This document shows positions 32,385-40,586 of a DNA stretch of 56,154 bases, in pieces. A model generated the notes under the pieces. It ran no database searches and had not been told where the DNA came from. It saw nothing but the letters and a program-made list of their open reading frames with translations. The position numbers and the translations under genes were made by a program. Positions within the stretch are counted from its first letter, which is position 1. Each line of letters opens with the position of its first letter. Source of the stretch: Verrucomicrobiota bacterium (GTDB lineage Bacteria > Verrucomicrobiota > Verrucomicrobiia > Opitutales > Opitutaceae); assembly GCA_018239845.1 (NCBI GenBank), contig JAFEGO010000022.1:1-56154 (forward strand). Reading direction: 5' to 3'.

Positions 32385-33326
32385 ATGACCGCCGCCGCAG
32401 CCAACCCCGCCGAACTCGCAATCGACGTCACCGGCATCACCAAGCGCTTCGGCCAAAAAACCGTCGTCAACGCCATCGACCTCCAGGTGCGGCGCGGCGA
32501 GATCTACGGCTTCCTCGGCCCCAACGGCTCGGGCAAGACCACCTTCATCCGCATGCTCTGCGGGCTGCTCACGCCCGACGGCGGCCAAGGCACTTGCCTC
32601 GGCTTTGACGTCCTCAAGCAGCAGGCCGAGATCAAACGTCAGGTCGGGTACATGACCCAGAAGTTCAGTTACTACGAAGACCTCAGTCTCCGCGAGAACC
32701 TGGACTTCATCGCGCGCATCTACGACGTGCCCGACCGCGCCACCGCCGTGCAGCGCAGCCTCGACCGCCTCGGCCTCGCCAACCGCAGCACGCAGCTCGC
32801 CGGCCAGCTCTCCGGCGGCTGGAAACAGCGCCTCGCCCTCGCCGCCTGCCTCATCCACTCGCCCAAGCTCCTCCTCCTCGACGAGCCCACCGCGGGTGTG
32901 GACCCGAAGGCGCGCCGCGAGTTTTGGGAGGAGATCCACCAACTCGCCGCCGACGGTCTCACCGTCCTCATCACCACGCACTACATGGACGAAGCCGAAC
33001 GATGCCACCGGCTCGCCTACCTCGCCTACGGCAACCTCCTCGCGCGCGGCACGCTCCCCGAGGTCCTCGCCGGCGCGCAACTCACCACCTGGGTCGTAGC
33101 GGGCCCCGGCCTCCGCGAACTCGCCGCCGCCCTCAAAAAACTCGACGGTGTCGAGCAGGTCGTCGCCTTCGGCACCACGCTGCACGTCAGCGGCCGCGAT
33201 CCGCAGAAGATCGAGGCCGCCATCGCCGCCGTGCGCGACCCGCGCCACGAGTGGAAACAAATCCGCTCCGGCCTCGAGGATGTGTTCATCAGCCTGATGG
33301 ATACGGCCAAGGATAATTTCGCCTGA
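32385..33326 (+). CDS. ABC transporter ATP-binding protein (ABC-2 export system)
   Basis: The 313-residue ATPase is of the YhiH/CcmA-like export type. Walker A is GPNGSGKTT (about 46). The signature is the altered LSGGWKQR (about 145). Walker B is LLLLDEPTAGVD (about 164). The H-loop is TTHYMDEAERC. The C-terminal part (about 225-313) ends with the LEDVFISLM motif common in ABC-2 partners. ATG 32385 follows the REP hairpin by 14 bp. The permease starts 10 bp downstream. It energises export of an unknown substrate together with the HlyD adaptor. Confidence 0.9.
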   Translation: MTAAAANPAELAIDVTGITKRFGQKTVVNAIDLQVRRGEIYGFLGPNGSGKTTFIRMLCGLLTPDGGQGTCLGFDVLKQQAEIKRQVGYMTQKFSYYEDLSLRENLDFIARIYDVPDRATAVQRSLDRLGLANRSTQLAGQLSGGWKQRLALAACLIHSPKLLLLDEPTAGVDPKARREFWEEIHQLAADGLTVLITTHYMDEAERCHRLAYLAYGNLLARGTLPEVLAGAQLTTWVVAGPGLRELAAALKKLDGVEQVVAFGTTLHVSGRDPQKIEAAIAAVRDPRHEWKQIRSGLEDVFISLMDTAKDNFA

Positions 33327-33336
33327 GGAAACTCCG

Positions 33337-34470
33337 ATGCCGCGCTTCACCTTCCATCGCCTCTGGGCCATCGTGCTGAAGGAGTTCATCCAGATGAAGC
33401 GCGACCGCGTGACCTTCGCCATGATGGTCGGCATCCCGCTGATGCAGCTGATGCTCTTCGGCTTCGCGATCAACTCCGACCCGAAGCACCTGCCCGCGGC
33501 GGTCCGCGCCGCCGACCAAGGCCCCTTCGCCCGCACCCTCGTCGCCGCGCTGCGCAACAGCGACTACTTCACCCTCACGCGCGAGGCGCCCACCGAGGCC
33601 GAGGCGGACCGGCTCCTCAAGCTCGGCGACGTGCAGTTCGTCATCAACATCCCCGAGGATTTCTCGCGCCAGCTCCTGCGCGGCGAGCGTCCCACCGTGC
33701 TCATCGAGGCCGACGCCACCGACCCCGCCGCCACCGGCCCGGCGCTCTCGGCCGTGCGCGCCATCGCCTCCACCGTCCTCTCGCGCGATCTGACCGGACC
33801 CAACGCCCGCCTGCGCGGCGCCGACGGCCCGGTGGATTTCCAAGTCCACGCGCACTACAACCCCGAGAACATCACGCAGTACAACGTCGTGCCCGGTCTA
33901 ATGGGCGTGGTGCTCACGATGACGATGGTGGTGATCACCGCCCTCGCGATCACCCGCGAACGCGAACGCGGCACGATGGAAAACCTCCTCGCGACGCCGG
34001 TGCGCCCCTTCGAGGTGATGGTCGGAAAAATCCTGCCCTACATCGTCGTCGGCTACATCCAGGTCTCGCTGATCCTGCTGGCGGCGCGTTTCATCTTTGG
34101 CGTGCCCATGGTGGGCAACCTCGCGCTCGTGTACGCCGTGGCGCTGCTCTTCATCGCCTGCAACCTCGCGATGGGCATCACGTTTTCCTCGCTCGCGCAA
34201 AACCAGCTGCAAGCCGTGCAGATGGCGTTCTTCTTCTTCCTGCCGTCGATCCTGCTCTCGGGTTTCATGTTCCCCTTCCGCGGCATGCCCGAGTGGGCGC
34301 AGTGGGTCGGCTCCTGCCTGCCCAACACCCATTTCCTCCGCATCGTCCGCGGCATCCTTTTAAAAGGAAACGGCCTCGCCGAAATCGCCCCCGAGCTCTG
34401 GCCCCTCGCCCTCTTCCTCATCATCGCGATGACCATCGGCGTGAAACGCTACCGCCAGACGCTGGACTGA
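33337..34470 (+). CDS. ABC-2 type permease (YhhJ/YbhR-like)
   Basis: The 377-residue membrane protein has one N-terminal helix (about 20-45), a large periplasmic domain (about 50-175) and five C-terminal helices. Typical phrases are RLWAIVLKEFIQMKRDR at the start, RERERGTMENLLATPVRPFEVMVGKILPY and LLSGFMFPFRGMPEWAQWVG. It completes the HlyD-ATPase-permease operon. An efflux outer-membrane protein (TolC type) is not nearby and would have to come from elsewhere. Related systems export drugs or unknown metabolites. Confidence 0.9.
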   Translation: MPRFTFHRLWAIVLKEFIQMKRDRVTFAMMVGIPLMQLMLFGFAINSDPKHLPAAVRAADQGPFARTLVAALRNSDYFTLTREAPTEAEADRLLKLGDVQFVINIPEDFSRQLLRGERPTVLIEADATDPAATGPALSAVRAIASTVLSRDLTGPNARLRGADGPVDFQVHAHYNPENITQYNVVPGLMGVVLTMTMVVITALAITRERERGTMENLLATPVRPFEVMVGKILPYIVVGYIQVSLILLAARFIFGVPMVGNLALVYAVALLFIACNLAMGITFSSLAQNQLQAVQMAFFFFLPSILLSGFMFPFRGMPEWAQWVGSCLPNTHFLRIVRGILLKGNGLAEIAPELWPLALFLIIAMTIGVKRYRQTLD

Positions 34471-34487
34471 GTTCGCGGCCCAAGGGC

Positions 34488-34886
34488 CTACTCCGGAAAC
34501 TTCAACGCTTCCTTCAGCAAGGCCTGCGCCTTTTGGTCGCCGTATTGCGTTCGGATTTTCCTGATTCGCCGCTCGGCCGCCGTGTAACCATCGTCGGCAC
34601 CAGCAATGGTCGCCGGCCATCCGCTTCCTGCATGATCACCGACTGTGGAATGATGATTAATGTCGTCAGAGAAATCCTTCACACACGTCCACCAGGCCTG
34701 TTCGTAGGCGTCCAAGTATCTTTCCGCCGACGATAATACGGCCGGATTGCTTTTACCCCATCGAAATTCCCGAGGGATCACAACCTCGTGGGCCAGCAGT
34801 TGCGGTGACTCGGCGGGATCGATGGAACTGGTGCAGCCACAAAGCGCCAGCAACGCCACGCCGAGGAAAGGCCACAGAGCTCGCAT
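34488..34886 (-). CDS. Small putative lipoprotein
   Basis: From ATG 34886 (MRALWPFLGVALLALCGC) the protein has 132 residues. Its signal peptide ends in a lipobox-like LCGC, giving Cys18 as the lipidation site. The mature part has SSAERYLDAYEQAWWTCVKDFS and a charged helical C-terminus. No family is recognised. The local base composition is slightly lower in GC than the neighbours. It follows the DCC protein gene by 13 bp and may be co-transcribed. It converges with the ABC-2 permease. Confidence 0.5.
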   Translation of the reverse strand: MRALWPFLGVALLALCGCTSSIDPAESPQLLAHEVVIPREFRWGKSNPAVLSSAERYLDAYEQAWWTCVKDFSDDINHHSTVGDHAGSGWPATIAGADDGYTAAERRIRKIRTQYGDQKAQALLKEALKFPE

Positions 34887-34899
34887 GAAACGGGAAAAC

Positions 34900-35355
34900 C
34901 TATCGAGCAAGAAACCGCTCCGCCCACGCCGGGTTGGGCAGCGGGCGCGGTTTGTACTCGCCGAAGATCGCGTAGCGGGTCTTCGCGACGAGCTTGTAGA
35001 AAGGGTCGCGCAACCAGCGCGGGAGCACGCGCAGCTTGGCGATGATACGCCAGCCGCCGCCGAGCTCGGCGAAGGCCGCGAGCGCGCCGTCGGTACGGAG
35101 CAGCGCGGCGCCCGGCGCGGGATGATTCCAGTCGGGCACGAAGACGAGGCTGTCGAAATCCGCCGTCGGCAGACCCTGCGCGGCGAGGTACGCCTGCGCC
35201 GGCGCGCTTTGCAGCGGCGCGAATTTCAGCCGGCCCACGCGGTCGCGGCGCAGGAGGAAGCGCACAACCGCATTGCACAGCCCGCACTCGCCGTCATAGA
35301 GCAGCACCGGCTGGGCGCTGGGCGCGGGAGTGGGCGTGGGCGGATGGCTGGACAT
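34900..35355 (-). CDS. DCC-family thiol-disulfide oxidoreductase-like protein (DUF393)
   Basis: The 151-residue protein carries the family signature YDGECGLCN at about 20-28, a thioredoxin-like CxxC preceded by Asp. Further family features are LRRDRVGRLKFAPLQS and a C-terminal KLVAKTRYAIFGEY. The family is thought to act in thiol-disulfide exchange, but reactions are not well defined. No signal peptide is visible. The Pro/Thr-rich first 15 residues are likely disordered. The 198-bp gap upstream contains REP palindromes. Confidence 0.85.
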   Translation of the reverse strand: MSSHPPTPTPAPSAQPVLLYDGECGLCNAVVRFLLRRDRVGRLKFAPLQSAPAQAYLAAQGLPTADFDSLVFVPDWNHPAPGAALLRTDGALAAFAELGGGWRIIAKLRVLPRWLRDPFYKLVAKTRYAIFGEYKPRPLPNPAWAERFLAR

Positions 35356-35423
35356 AATATCATCCTATGCCGATTCCGCGGTGTCTCAATAGCGATTGCA
35401 AAGTAGCTCGGTCCGTTTCCGCG

Positions 35424-35536
35424 GTAGGAGCGTGCTTGCACGCGATGGCTTGAAGTAACACCGACTGGAAGCCGGCCATCGCTCGGATGCCGGCAAGATG
35501 CCGGCGCTACGAAATCGCCTGCAAGCAGGCTCCTAC
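35424..35536. repeat. Cluster of three REP palindromes of two families
   Basis: 35424-35446 reads GTAG, GA, then GCGTGC-TT-GCACGC and GAT on the plus strand. 35514-35536 is a minus-strand copy of the GCCTGC-TT-GCAGGC version and is identical to the right arm of the element at 40554-40576. Between them, 35486-35510 is a minus-strand GTAG element with palindrome GCCGGC-ATCTT-GCCGGC. Together they fill the gap between the DCC and MscS genes. Confidence 0.75.
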
Positions 35537-35553
35537 AAAAATCGCCAGACCGC

Positions 35554-36921
35554 TTACTTCTTCTCGACCAGCTTGCGCGCGATCTCGCCGTCGAGCTGCA
35601 CGGTCTGGGTCGGGAAGGCGAAGCCGAGGCCGCGCGCGGCGACCACCTGCATGAACTTCAGGTTGAGCCGCTCCTTGAGCTTCAGATGCGGGAGGAAATC
35701 CGGGCTCAGCGTCATGTAGACCACCAGTACGTCGAGTGAGCTCGCCCCGAAGTTGGTGAAGGCCACCACCACGGAGTTCTTGTCCACCTCCGGCTCCGCC
35801 TGGATCGCCTCGCGGATATCCTGGAGCACCGCTTCCATCTGCGCCGGCTTGGTGTCGTAGGTCAGCCCCAGCGTCTGCTCCACGCGGCGCGCGGTGAAGC
35901 GCGAGAGGTTGGTGATGGACTCGGAGGCGACCGCCTTGTTCGGGATGATCACGAGCGCCTTGTCCAGCTTGCGGATCTTCGTCGAGCGCAGGCCGATGTC
36001 CTCCACGATGCCCACCGTCGAGCCGATCTGCACCGCCTCGCCGACCTTGAAGGGCTGGTCGATGGCGACGACGATCGAGCCGAAGAGGTTGGCGATGGTG
36101 TCCTGCGCCGCGAGGGCGAAGGCCAGTCCGCCGATGCCGAGGCCCGCGAGAAACGCCTTCACATCCGCGCCGAGGCTCTGCGCCGTCAGCAGCACGCCGA
36201 TGACGACGAAGACCGTGATCAGCGTCTTCTTGATCCATGGCATGAAGGCCGCGATGCCGAGCTGCTTTTCGCGCGCCACCTCCGCCGCATGGTCGATGAT
36301 CGCACCGAAGGCACGCAGCAGGCCCCAGAAGAGCACGAGGGAAAACGCGACGGTCGAGCCGTAGCTGATGCTGCGGTCGGCGGTCTCGGAGAGCTTCAGC
36401 ACCTTCAGCGCGGCGAAGATGCCGGTCACCATCACGAAGGTCGCCACCGGCGACTCGAGCGCGGGGAAGAGCTTGTCGTCGAGGGTTGTCTCGGTCTTTT
36501 CCGCAAACTTCTTCAGCCACTTGAAAATGATCCCCGTCACCACGCGCCGCAGCAGGATGGCACCCACGAAGAACAGCGCACTGATCACGTAGTGCGTCGT
36601 CGTGTTGCCGCTGCTGCGGACGTTGAAAAGCTCGAGCACGGTATCCACGAGGTGCTCGAGGAAGTCCGGTGTGCGCACCACGGCCGGGTTCTTTTGCGCA
36701 GCCACGGCTGCGACCGCCGCCGTGGTGGTTGCCGCCTGCGCCGCCATCTCGTCCTGATGCGCGGTCGCGGGCTTGGCCGCCGGGTGGTGGTGATCCTCGC
36801 CGCTGGTCTCAGCCGGCGTGGCCGGATCGGCCGGCGGCGTGGGGTCGGACTGGGCCCGGCTCACCGGGGCCGTCGCCGCGAGCGTGAGAGAGCAGAGGAC
36901 AAACAGGAAAAAGCGCTTCAT
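35554..36921 (-). CDS. MscS-family mechanosensitive ion channel
   Basis: From ATG 36921 the protein has 455 residues: a signal peptide (to about 23), a Pro/His-rich periplasmic linker (EDHHHPAAKP near 42-51) and three to four membrane helices. The pore-lining helix and beta domain follow (KAFLAGLGIGGLAFALAAQDTIANLFGSIVVAIDQPFKVGEAVQIG, TVGIVEDIGLRSTKIRKLD). A C-terminal alpha/beta domain ends near PTQTVQLDG. These channels open under membrane tension and release solutes on osmotic downshock. The extended N-terminus makes it larger than E. coli MscS (286). Gene stands alone, divergent from the TerC-like gene. Confidence 0.92.
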   Translation of the reverse strand: MKRFFLFVLCSLTLAATAPVSRAQSDPTPPADPATPAETSGEDHHHPAAKPATAHQDEMAAQAATTTAAVAAVAAQKNPAVVRTPDFLEHLVDTVLELFNVRSSGNTTTHYVISALFFVGAILLRRVVTGIIFKWLKKFAEKTETTLDDKLFPALESPVATFVMVTGIFAALKVLKLSETADRSISYGSTVAFSLVLFWGLLRAFGAIIDHAAEVAREKQLGIAAFMPWIKKTLITVFVVIGVLLTAQSLGADVKAFLAGLGIGGLAFALAAQDTIANLFGSIVVAIDQPFKVGEAVQIGSTVGIVEDIGLRSTKIRKLDKALVIIPNKAVASESITNLSRFTARRVEQTLGLTYDTKPAQMEAVLQDIREAIQAEPEVDKNSVVVAFTNFGASSLDVLVVYMTLSPDFLPHLKLKERLNLKFMQVVAARGLGFAFPTQTVQLDGEIARKLVEKK

Positions 36922-37070
36922 GGATGGCGCGGGACTCAAATCCCCGGCCTCCGCCTTGTCAAAACCTCCGGGATTCCCCCACGTCTGCCACTGGAAATTC
37001 CCCGCGCTGTTTCCAATGCCGCACTCGCCCCTTGCCCGCGGCCAAAATACTCCGCCAGACTGCGGCGGTG

Positions 37071-38027
37071 ATGACCCCCCTCTTCGCTGTGTTCGATACC
37101 ATGCCTTGGTGGGCGTGGGGCGCGTTTTTCCTCTTCATCGTCGCGATGCTCGCGCTCGACCTCGGCGTCCTGCAGCGCAATCCGCACGAGGTGAAGATGA
37201 AGGAGGCCCTGGGCTGGTGCGGCGTGTGGGGCTCGCTGGCGTGCATCTTCGCCGGCGTGATCTGGTGGTGGCGCGGAGCGGAGGCGGGCCAGCAGTTCCT
37301 CGCGGCCTACCTCGTCGAGCTCTGCCTGAGCGTGGACAACGTCTTTGTCTTCATCCTCGTCTTCGCCTACTTCAAGGTGCCGCCGCGCTACCAGCACCGC
37401 GTGCTCTTCTGGGGCATTATCGGCGCCGTGCTCATGCGCGCCGTCTTCATCCTAGTCGGCGTCGGCATCATCGCGCGCTTCCACTGGGTGCTCTATATCT
37501 TCGGCGCGTTCCTCATCTACACGGGCATCAAGATGGCGCTGCCCGGCAAGGAGACGGAGGTCGATCCCGCGCACAATGCCGCGGTGCGGCTCTTCCGCCG
37601 TTTCTTCCCGGTCGCGCCGGCCGAGGCCGACCGGTCCGGACACTTCTTCACGCTCCACAACGGCCGCAAGATGGCCACGCCGCTCTTCATCGTGCTGATC
37701 GTGATCGAGACGACCGACTTGGTCTTCGCGCTCGACTCGCTGCCCGCCGTGCTGGCGATCACGCGCGACAGCTTCGTGGCGCTGACGTCCAACATCTTTG
37801 CGATCCTCGGCCTGCGCTCGCTCTACTTCGCGCTCAACGGCGTGATGCAGCTCTTCCGCTTCCTCAAGGTCGGCCTCGCGCTCATCCTCGTCTTCATCGG
37901 CGTGAAGATGCTGATCGAGCACTGGGTCGATATCTCCATCGGCGTCTCGCTCGGCGTGATCGGCAGCGTCCTCGCCACCTCGGTCCTGATGTCCGTGCTG
38001 ATCAAGGCTCCGTCGAAGGCGGAGTGA
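37071..38027 (+). CDS. TerC/Alx-family integral membrane protein
   Basis: From ATG 37071 the protein has 318 residues and about nine membrane helices. The family signatures are LVELCLSVDNVFVFILVF (about 75-92) and VIETTDLVFALDSLPAVLAITRD (about 203-225), with paired Asp/Glu in membrane segments. TerC/Alx proteins are linked to metal ion, especially manganese, export and to tellurite resistance. No yybP-ykoY manganese riboswitch is recognisable in the 149-bp leader. No ter genes are nearby, so the manganese-type role is more likely than tellurite. Confidence 0.9.
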   Translation: MTPLFAVFDTMPWWAWGAFFLFIVAMLALDLGVLQRNPHEVKMKEALGWCGVWGSLACIFAGVIWWWRGAEAGQQFLAAYLVELCLSVDNVFVFILVFAYFKVPPRYQHRVLFWGIIGAVLMRAVFILVGVGIIARFHWVLYIFGAFLIYTGIKMALPGKETEVDPAHNAAVRLFRRFFPVAPAEADRSGHFFTLHNGRKMATPLFIVLIVIETTDLVFALDSLPAVLAITRDSFVALTSNIFAILGLRSLYFALNGVMQLFRFLKVGLALILVFIGVKMLIEHWVDISIGVSLGVIGSVLATSVLMSVLIKAPSKAE

Positions 38028-38045
38028 AATCAGACACAATCGAAC

Positions 38046-38084
38046 AAAACTAAAACGCCGGGCCCGCGTATGCGGTACCCGGCG
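38046..38084 (-). terminator. Intrinsic terminator of the small heat-shock gene pair
   Basis: CGCCGGG (38056-38062) pairs with CCCGGCG (38078-38084), enclosing a second small stem CCGC-GTAT-GCGG. On the minus strand it is followed by TTTTAGTTTTG. It lies about 53 bp beyond the stop of the second Hsp20 gene. Confidence 0.75.
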
Positions 38085-38137
38085 GTTGGGCGTTAATCGC
38101 TATAAGTATTTTTCCTATAGCTATTTAACGTGTTAGG

Positions 38138-38527
38138 TTAGTTCACCGCGATCTTGCGGGGCTTCACGGCCTCGGCCTTCGGGAGCGTGACGCGCAGCAC
38201 GCCGTCCGTCAGCTCGGCGGAGATCTTATCCGCGTCGATGGCGTTGTCGTGCGTGAGGGTCAGCTCGTAGGCGGTGCCGGCCGTCTCGCGATAGAGCGGC
38301 GTCCAGCCTTCCGGCTGCTGCCAGGCCCGGCGACCCGCGATGCGGATCTCGGTGCCTTCGGCGGTCACTTCGAGACCGTCCTTGGCGACGCCCGGCAGGT
38401 AGGCCGTGACGTGGTAGGCCTCGGGCGTCTGCTTGACGTCATAGGCCGGACGCACGGTCTGGGTGGGCGCGCTCGCGGTCTCGGTGCCGCGCGTGAACGA
38501 GGGAATCAGAGTATTGAACAGGGACAT
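38138..38527 (-). CDS. Small heat-shock protein, Hsp20/alpha-crystallin family (second of pair)
   Basis: This 129-residue chaperone holds unfolding proteins in an ATP-independent way. The alpha-crystallin domain spans about 25-125, with AYLPGVAKDGLEV, GRRAWQQPEG and the closing DGVLRVTLPKAE. The C-terminus lacks a clear I-x-I motif (KIAVN). It lies 63 bp downstream of a second Hsp20 gene in the same direction and shares its terminator. The two differ clearly in sequence, as in IbpA/IbpB-like pairs. Heat regulation is likely from the family but no operator is visible. Confidence 0.9.
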   Translation of the reverse strand: MSLFNTLIPSFTRGTETASAPTQTVRPAYDVKQTPEAYHVTAYLPGVAKDGLEVTAEGTEIRIAGRRAWQQPEGWTPLYRETAGTAYELTLTHDNAIDADKISAELTDGVLRVTLPKAEAVKPRKIAVN

Positions 38528-38590
38528 GGTGATTTTCTTTCTGAGATTTCTTTGGTTTTTGGATTTTGGCCTTTGGGATTTCCGCAGCAG

Positions 38591-39034
38591 TTATTTAACC
38601 GCGACGGTGATCTTCTTCGGCTGGGTCTCCGCGCGCTTCGGGAGCGTGACGGTGAGGACACCGTTCTCGTAGGCGGCGCTGATCTGGTCGGCCTGCACGT
38701 CCTCCGGCACGGTGAGTACGCGGCGGTAGTTGAAGGTCTCCTCGGCCTGGCCCTCGGTCGCCGGGGTCTTGCGGGCCGCGGTGATCGTGAGCTCGCCCTC
38801 GGCCAGCTCCACGCCGATGTCGGCGCGATTGATGCCCGGGAGCTCGGCGCGGACGTAGGCGTTGGCCTTGTCCTCGTAGAGATCGACGGGGAAGCGCGGG
38901 CTCGCGTCGGTCACGACCGACTGGAAGAGGCGGTCGATCTCGTTTTCGAGACCGGACCACGGCGCACGGTTAAAGGCGCCCGTGACGGGCGACAGGTTGC
39001 GGTAGGAAGGATAGCTGTAACGAACGATTCTCAT
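38591..39034 (-). CDS. Small heat-shock protein, Hsp20/alpha-crystallin family (first of pair)
   Basis: The 147-residue protein has a Tyr/Pro-rich N-arm (MRIVRYSYPSYRN) and an alpha-crystallin domain at about 45-142: FPVDLYEDKANAYVRAELPGI, then EETFNYRRVLTVPEDV and ENGVLTVTLPKRAE. The C-terminal KKITVAVK contains the I-x-V anchor used for oligomer assembly. It is the promoter-proximal gene of the Hsp20 pair. The 270-bp divergent gap to the aminotransferase (39035-39304) shows no CIRCE element and no hairpin I could support. Confidence 0.92.
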   Translation of the reverse strand: MRIVRYSYPSYRNLSPVTGAFNRAPWSGLENEIDRLFQSVVTDASPRFPVDLYEDKANAYVRAELPGINRADIGVELAEGELTITAARKTPATEGQAEETFNYRRVLTVPEDVQADQISAAYENGVLTVTLPKRAETQPKKITVAVK

Positions 39035-39304
39035 GATGAGTTGGGATGTTTGTTGGTTTAAGTGGTTAAACGGACTGAGTGCCCCCGCTATTGCACGCGG
39101 AATGCCGACGGGGCCGGATCAGCTAAGTGGCTCAGCGTTCGCGGCTTGTTTCGGACCTGGTTTTTCCGCTGCGCAAAACCGTCGCGCCCTGTGCCGTCAC
39201 ACCCGCGAAAATCCGTCACACCGCCCCGCAAACCCGCCCGGCACACCGCAGGCTGACGGAAATAATCCGTGCTCTCGGGCCCGCGGCGGTTTTTGCTTGG
39301 CGAA

Positions 39305-40453
39305 ATGACCTTTGATTTCGACACCGTCCCACAGCGCCTCGGCACCGATTCGCAGAAGTGGCAGAAGTACGCCGGCCGCGACATCCTCCCGCTCTGGGTG
39401 GCCGACATGGATTTCAAGTCCTCCCCCGCGATCATCGACGCCGTGCGCCGCCGCGTGGACGACGGGATCTTCGGCTACGCCCGCCCGGTGAAGTCCACCG
39501 TCGACGCCGTGGTCGATGCCATGGCGCGCAACTACGGCTGGACCATCGACCCCGCGTGGATCGTGTGGCTGCCCGGCCTCGTCGTCGGCCTCAACGTCAC
39601 CTCCCAGGCCTTCGCGCAGCCGGGCGACGAGGTGCTCTCGCTCTCGCCGGTGTACCCGCCGTTCATGAGCGCGCCGAAGAACTCCGGCCGCGCCTCCGTC
39701 ACCGTGCCCTTCGTGCTGCAGGATGGCGCGTGGACCATCGACTGGGCCGCGCTGGAGCGCGCCGTCACGCCCCGCACGAAGCTCTTCTTCCTCTGCAATC
39801 CCCACAACCCCCTCGCCCGCGTCTGGCGCCGGGAGGAACTGGTGCGCCTCGCGGAGTTCTGCCTGAAGCACAACCTCATCCTCTGCTCCGACGAGATCCA
39901 CTGCGACCTCATCCTCGATCCGAAGCTGCCGCACATCCCGACCGGCACGCTCGGCGCGGAGATCGCGCAGCGCACCATCACGCTGATGGCCCCGAGCAAG
40001 ACCTACAATGTCCCCGGCCTCGGCACCTCCATCGCGATCATCCCCGATGCGACGCTCCGCGCGCAGTTCGTCCGCGCCACCACGGGCATCGTTGCCGAGG
40101 TCAACATCCTCGGCTTCACCGCCTGCGAGGCCGCCTACCGCGACAGCGAGCCGTGGCGCCAGGCCCTGCTCGCCTACCTCCGCGGCAACCGCGACTACCT
40201 CCTCGACTTCGTGGCGCGCGAGCTCCCCGGCGTGAAGGTCGCCGCGCCCATCGAGGCCACCTACCTCGCGTGGCTCGACGTGAGCGCGCTCGGCCTCGCC
40301 GACCCCATCGCCCATTTTGAAAAACACGGCGTCGGCCTGAGCGACGGCGCGTTTTTCGGCGCGCCCAAGGGCTCGCACGTGCGCATCAACTTCGGCTGCC
40401 CGCGCACCACGCTGACCGAGGCGCTGCGCCGCATGAAACTGGCGCTGGCTTGA
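39305..40453 (+). CDS. MalY/PatB-type PLP-dependent C-S lyase (aminotransferase class I/II fold)
   Basis: From ATG 39305 the protein has 382 residues. The PLP lysine is Lys232 in APSKTYNVPGL. Asp196 in LCSDEIHCDL binds the pyridine nitrogen. CNPHNPLARVW (164-174) matches the MalY/PatB box (CNPHNPVGRVW) with Gly replaced by Ala. WVADMDF near 31-37 is also characteristic. MalY/PatB enzymes split cystathionine or cysteine conjugates to release thiols, ammonia and a keto acid in the cytoplasm. No methionine genes adjoin it. Its stop is followed 1 bp later by a REP-like element. Confidence 0.9.
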   Translation: MTFDFDTVPQRLGTDSQKWQKYAGRDILPLWVADMDFKSSPAIIDAVRRRVDDGIFGYARPVKSTVDAVVDAMARNYGWTIDPAWIVWLPGLVVGLNVTSQAFAQPGDEVLSLSPVYPPFMSAPKNSGRASVTVPFVLQDGAWTIDWAALERAVTPRTKLFFLCNPHNPLARVWRREELVRLAEFCLKHNLILCSDEIHCDLILDPKLPHIPTGTLGAEIAQRTITLMAPSKTYNVPGLGTSIAIIPDATLRAQFVRATTGIVAEVNILGFTACEAAYRDSEPWRQALLAYLRGNRDYLLDFVARELPGVKVAAPIEATYLAWLDVSALGLADPIAHFEKHGVGLSDGAFFGAPKGSHVRINFGCPRTTLTEALRRMKLALA

Positions 40454-40454
40454 A

Positions 40455-40576
40455 GTAGGGCGGGGCAGAGACCTGCCCTGCTTAAGGCTCATCGCCAGAT
40501 GGTCGGGTGTAGGAGCCTGCTTGCAGGCGATGTTTGGCGCAGCGAAACCCAAGATCGCCTGCAAGCAGGCTCCTAC
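40455..40576. repeat. REP elements: a degenerate GTAGGGCGGG copy and a perfect 23-bp inverted pair
   Basis: 40455-40481 begins GTAGGGCGGGGC and ends in a partly paired CTGCCCTGC; it resembles the element at 32343. 40509-40531 and 40554-40576 are exact inverted copies of 23 bp. Each starts from outside with GTAG, then GA, GCCTGC-TT-GCAGGC and GAT. The right arm is identical to 35514-35536. They fill the 133-bp gap between convergent genes. Confidence 0.85.
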
Positions 40577-40586
40577 CCCGATCCAT

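Noticed and set aside
36924..36960. A tRNA-like stretch (GGGACTCAAATCCC) whose translation gives the ARDSNPRP phrase often seen at tRNA 3' ends
   Set aside because: The T-loop has one base too many, the stem has only about three pairs, and no D-arm, anticodon arm or acceptor could be folded around it on either strand.
36922..37070. Possible yybP-ykoY manganese riboswitch before the TerC/Alx gene
   Set aside because: The conserved loop sequences of that riboswitch are not found in the 149-bp leader.
38591..39304. CIRCE or ROSE-type element before the Hsp20 genes
   Set aside because: No CIRCE inverted repeat is present, and the short 30-nt leader sequence near the start shows no convincing thermometer hairpin.
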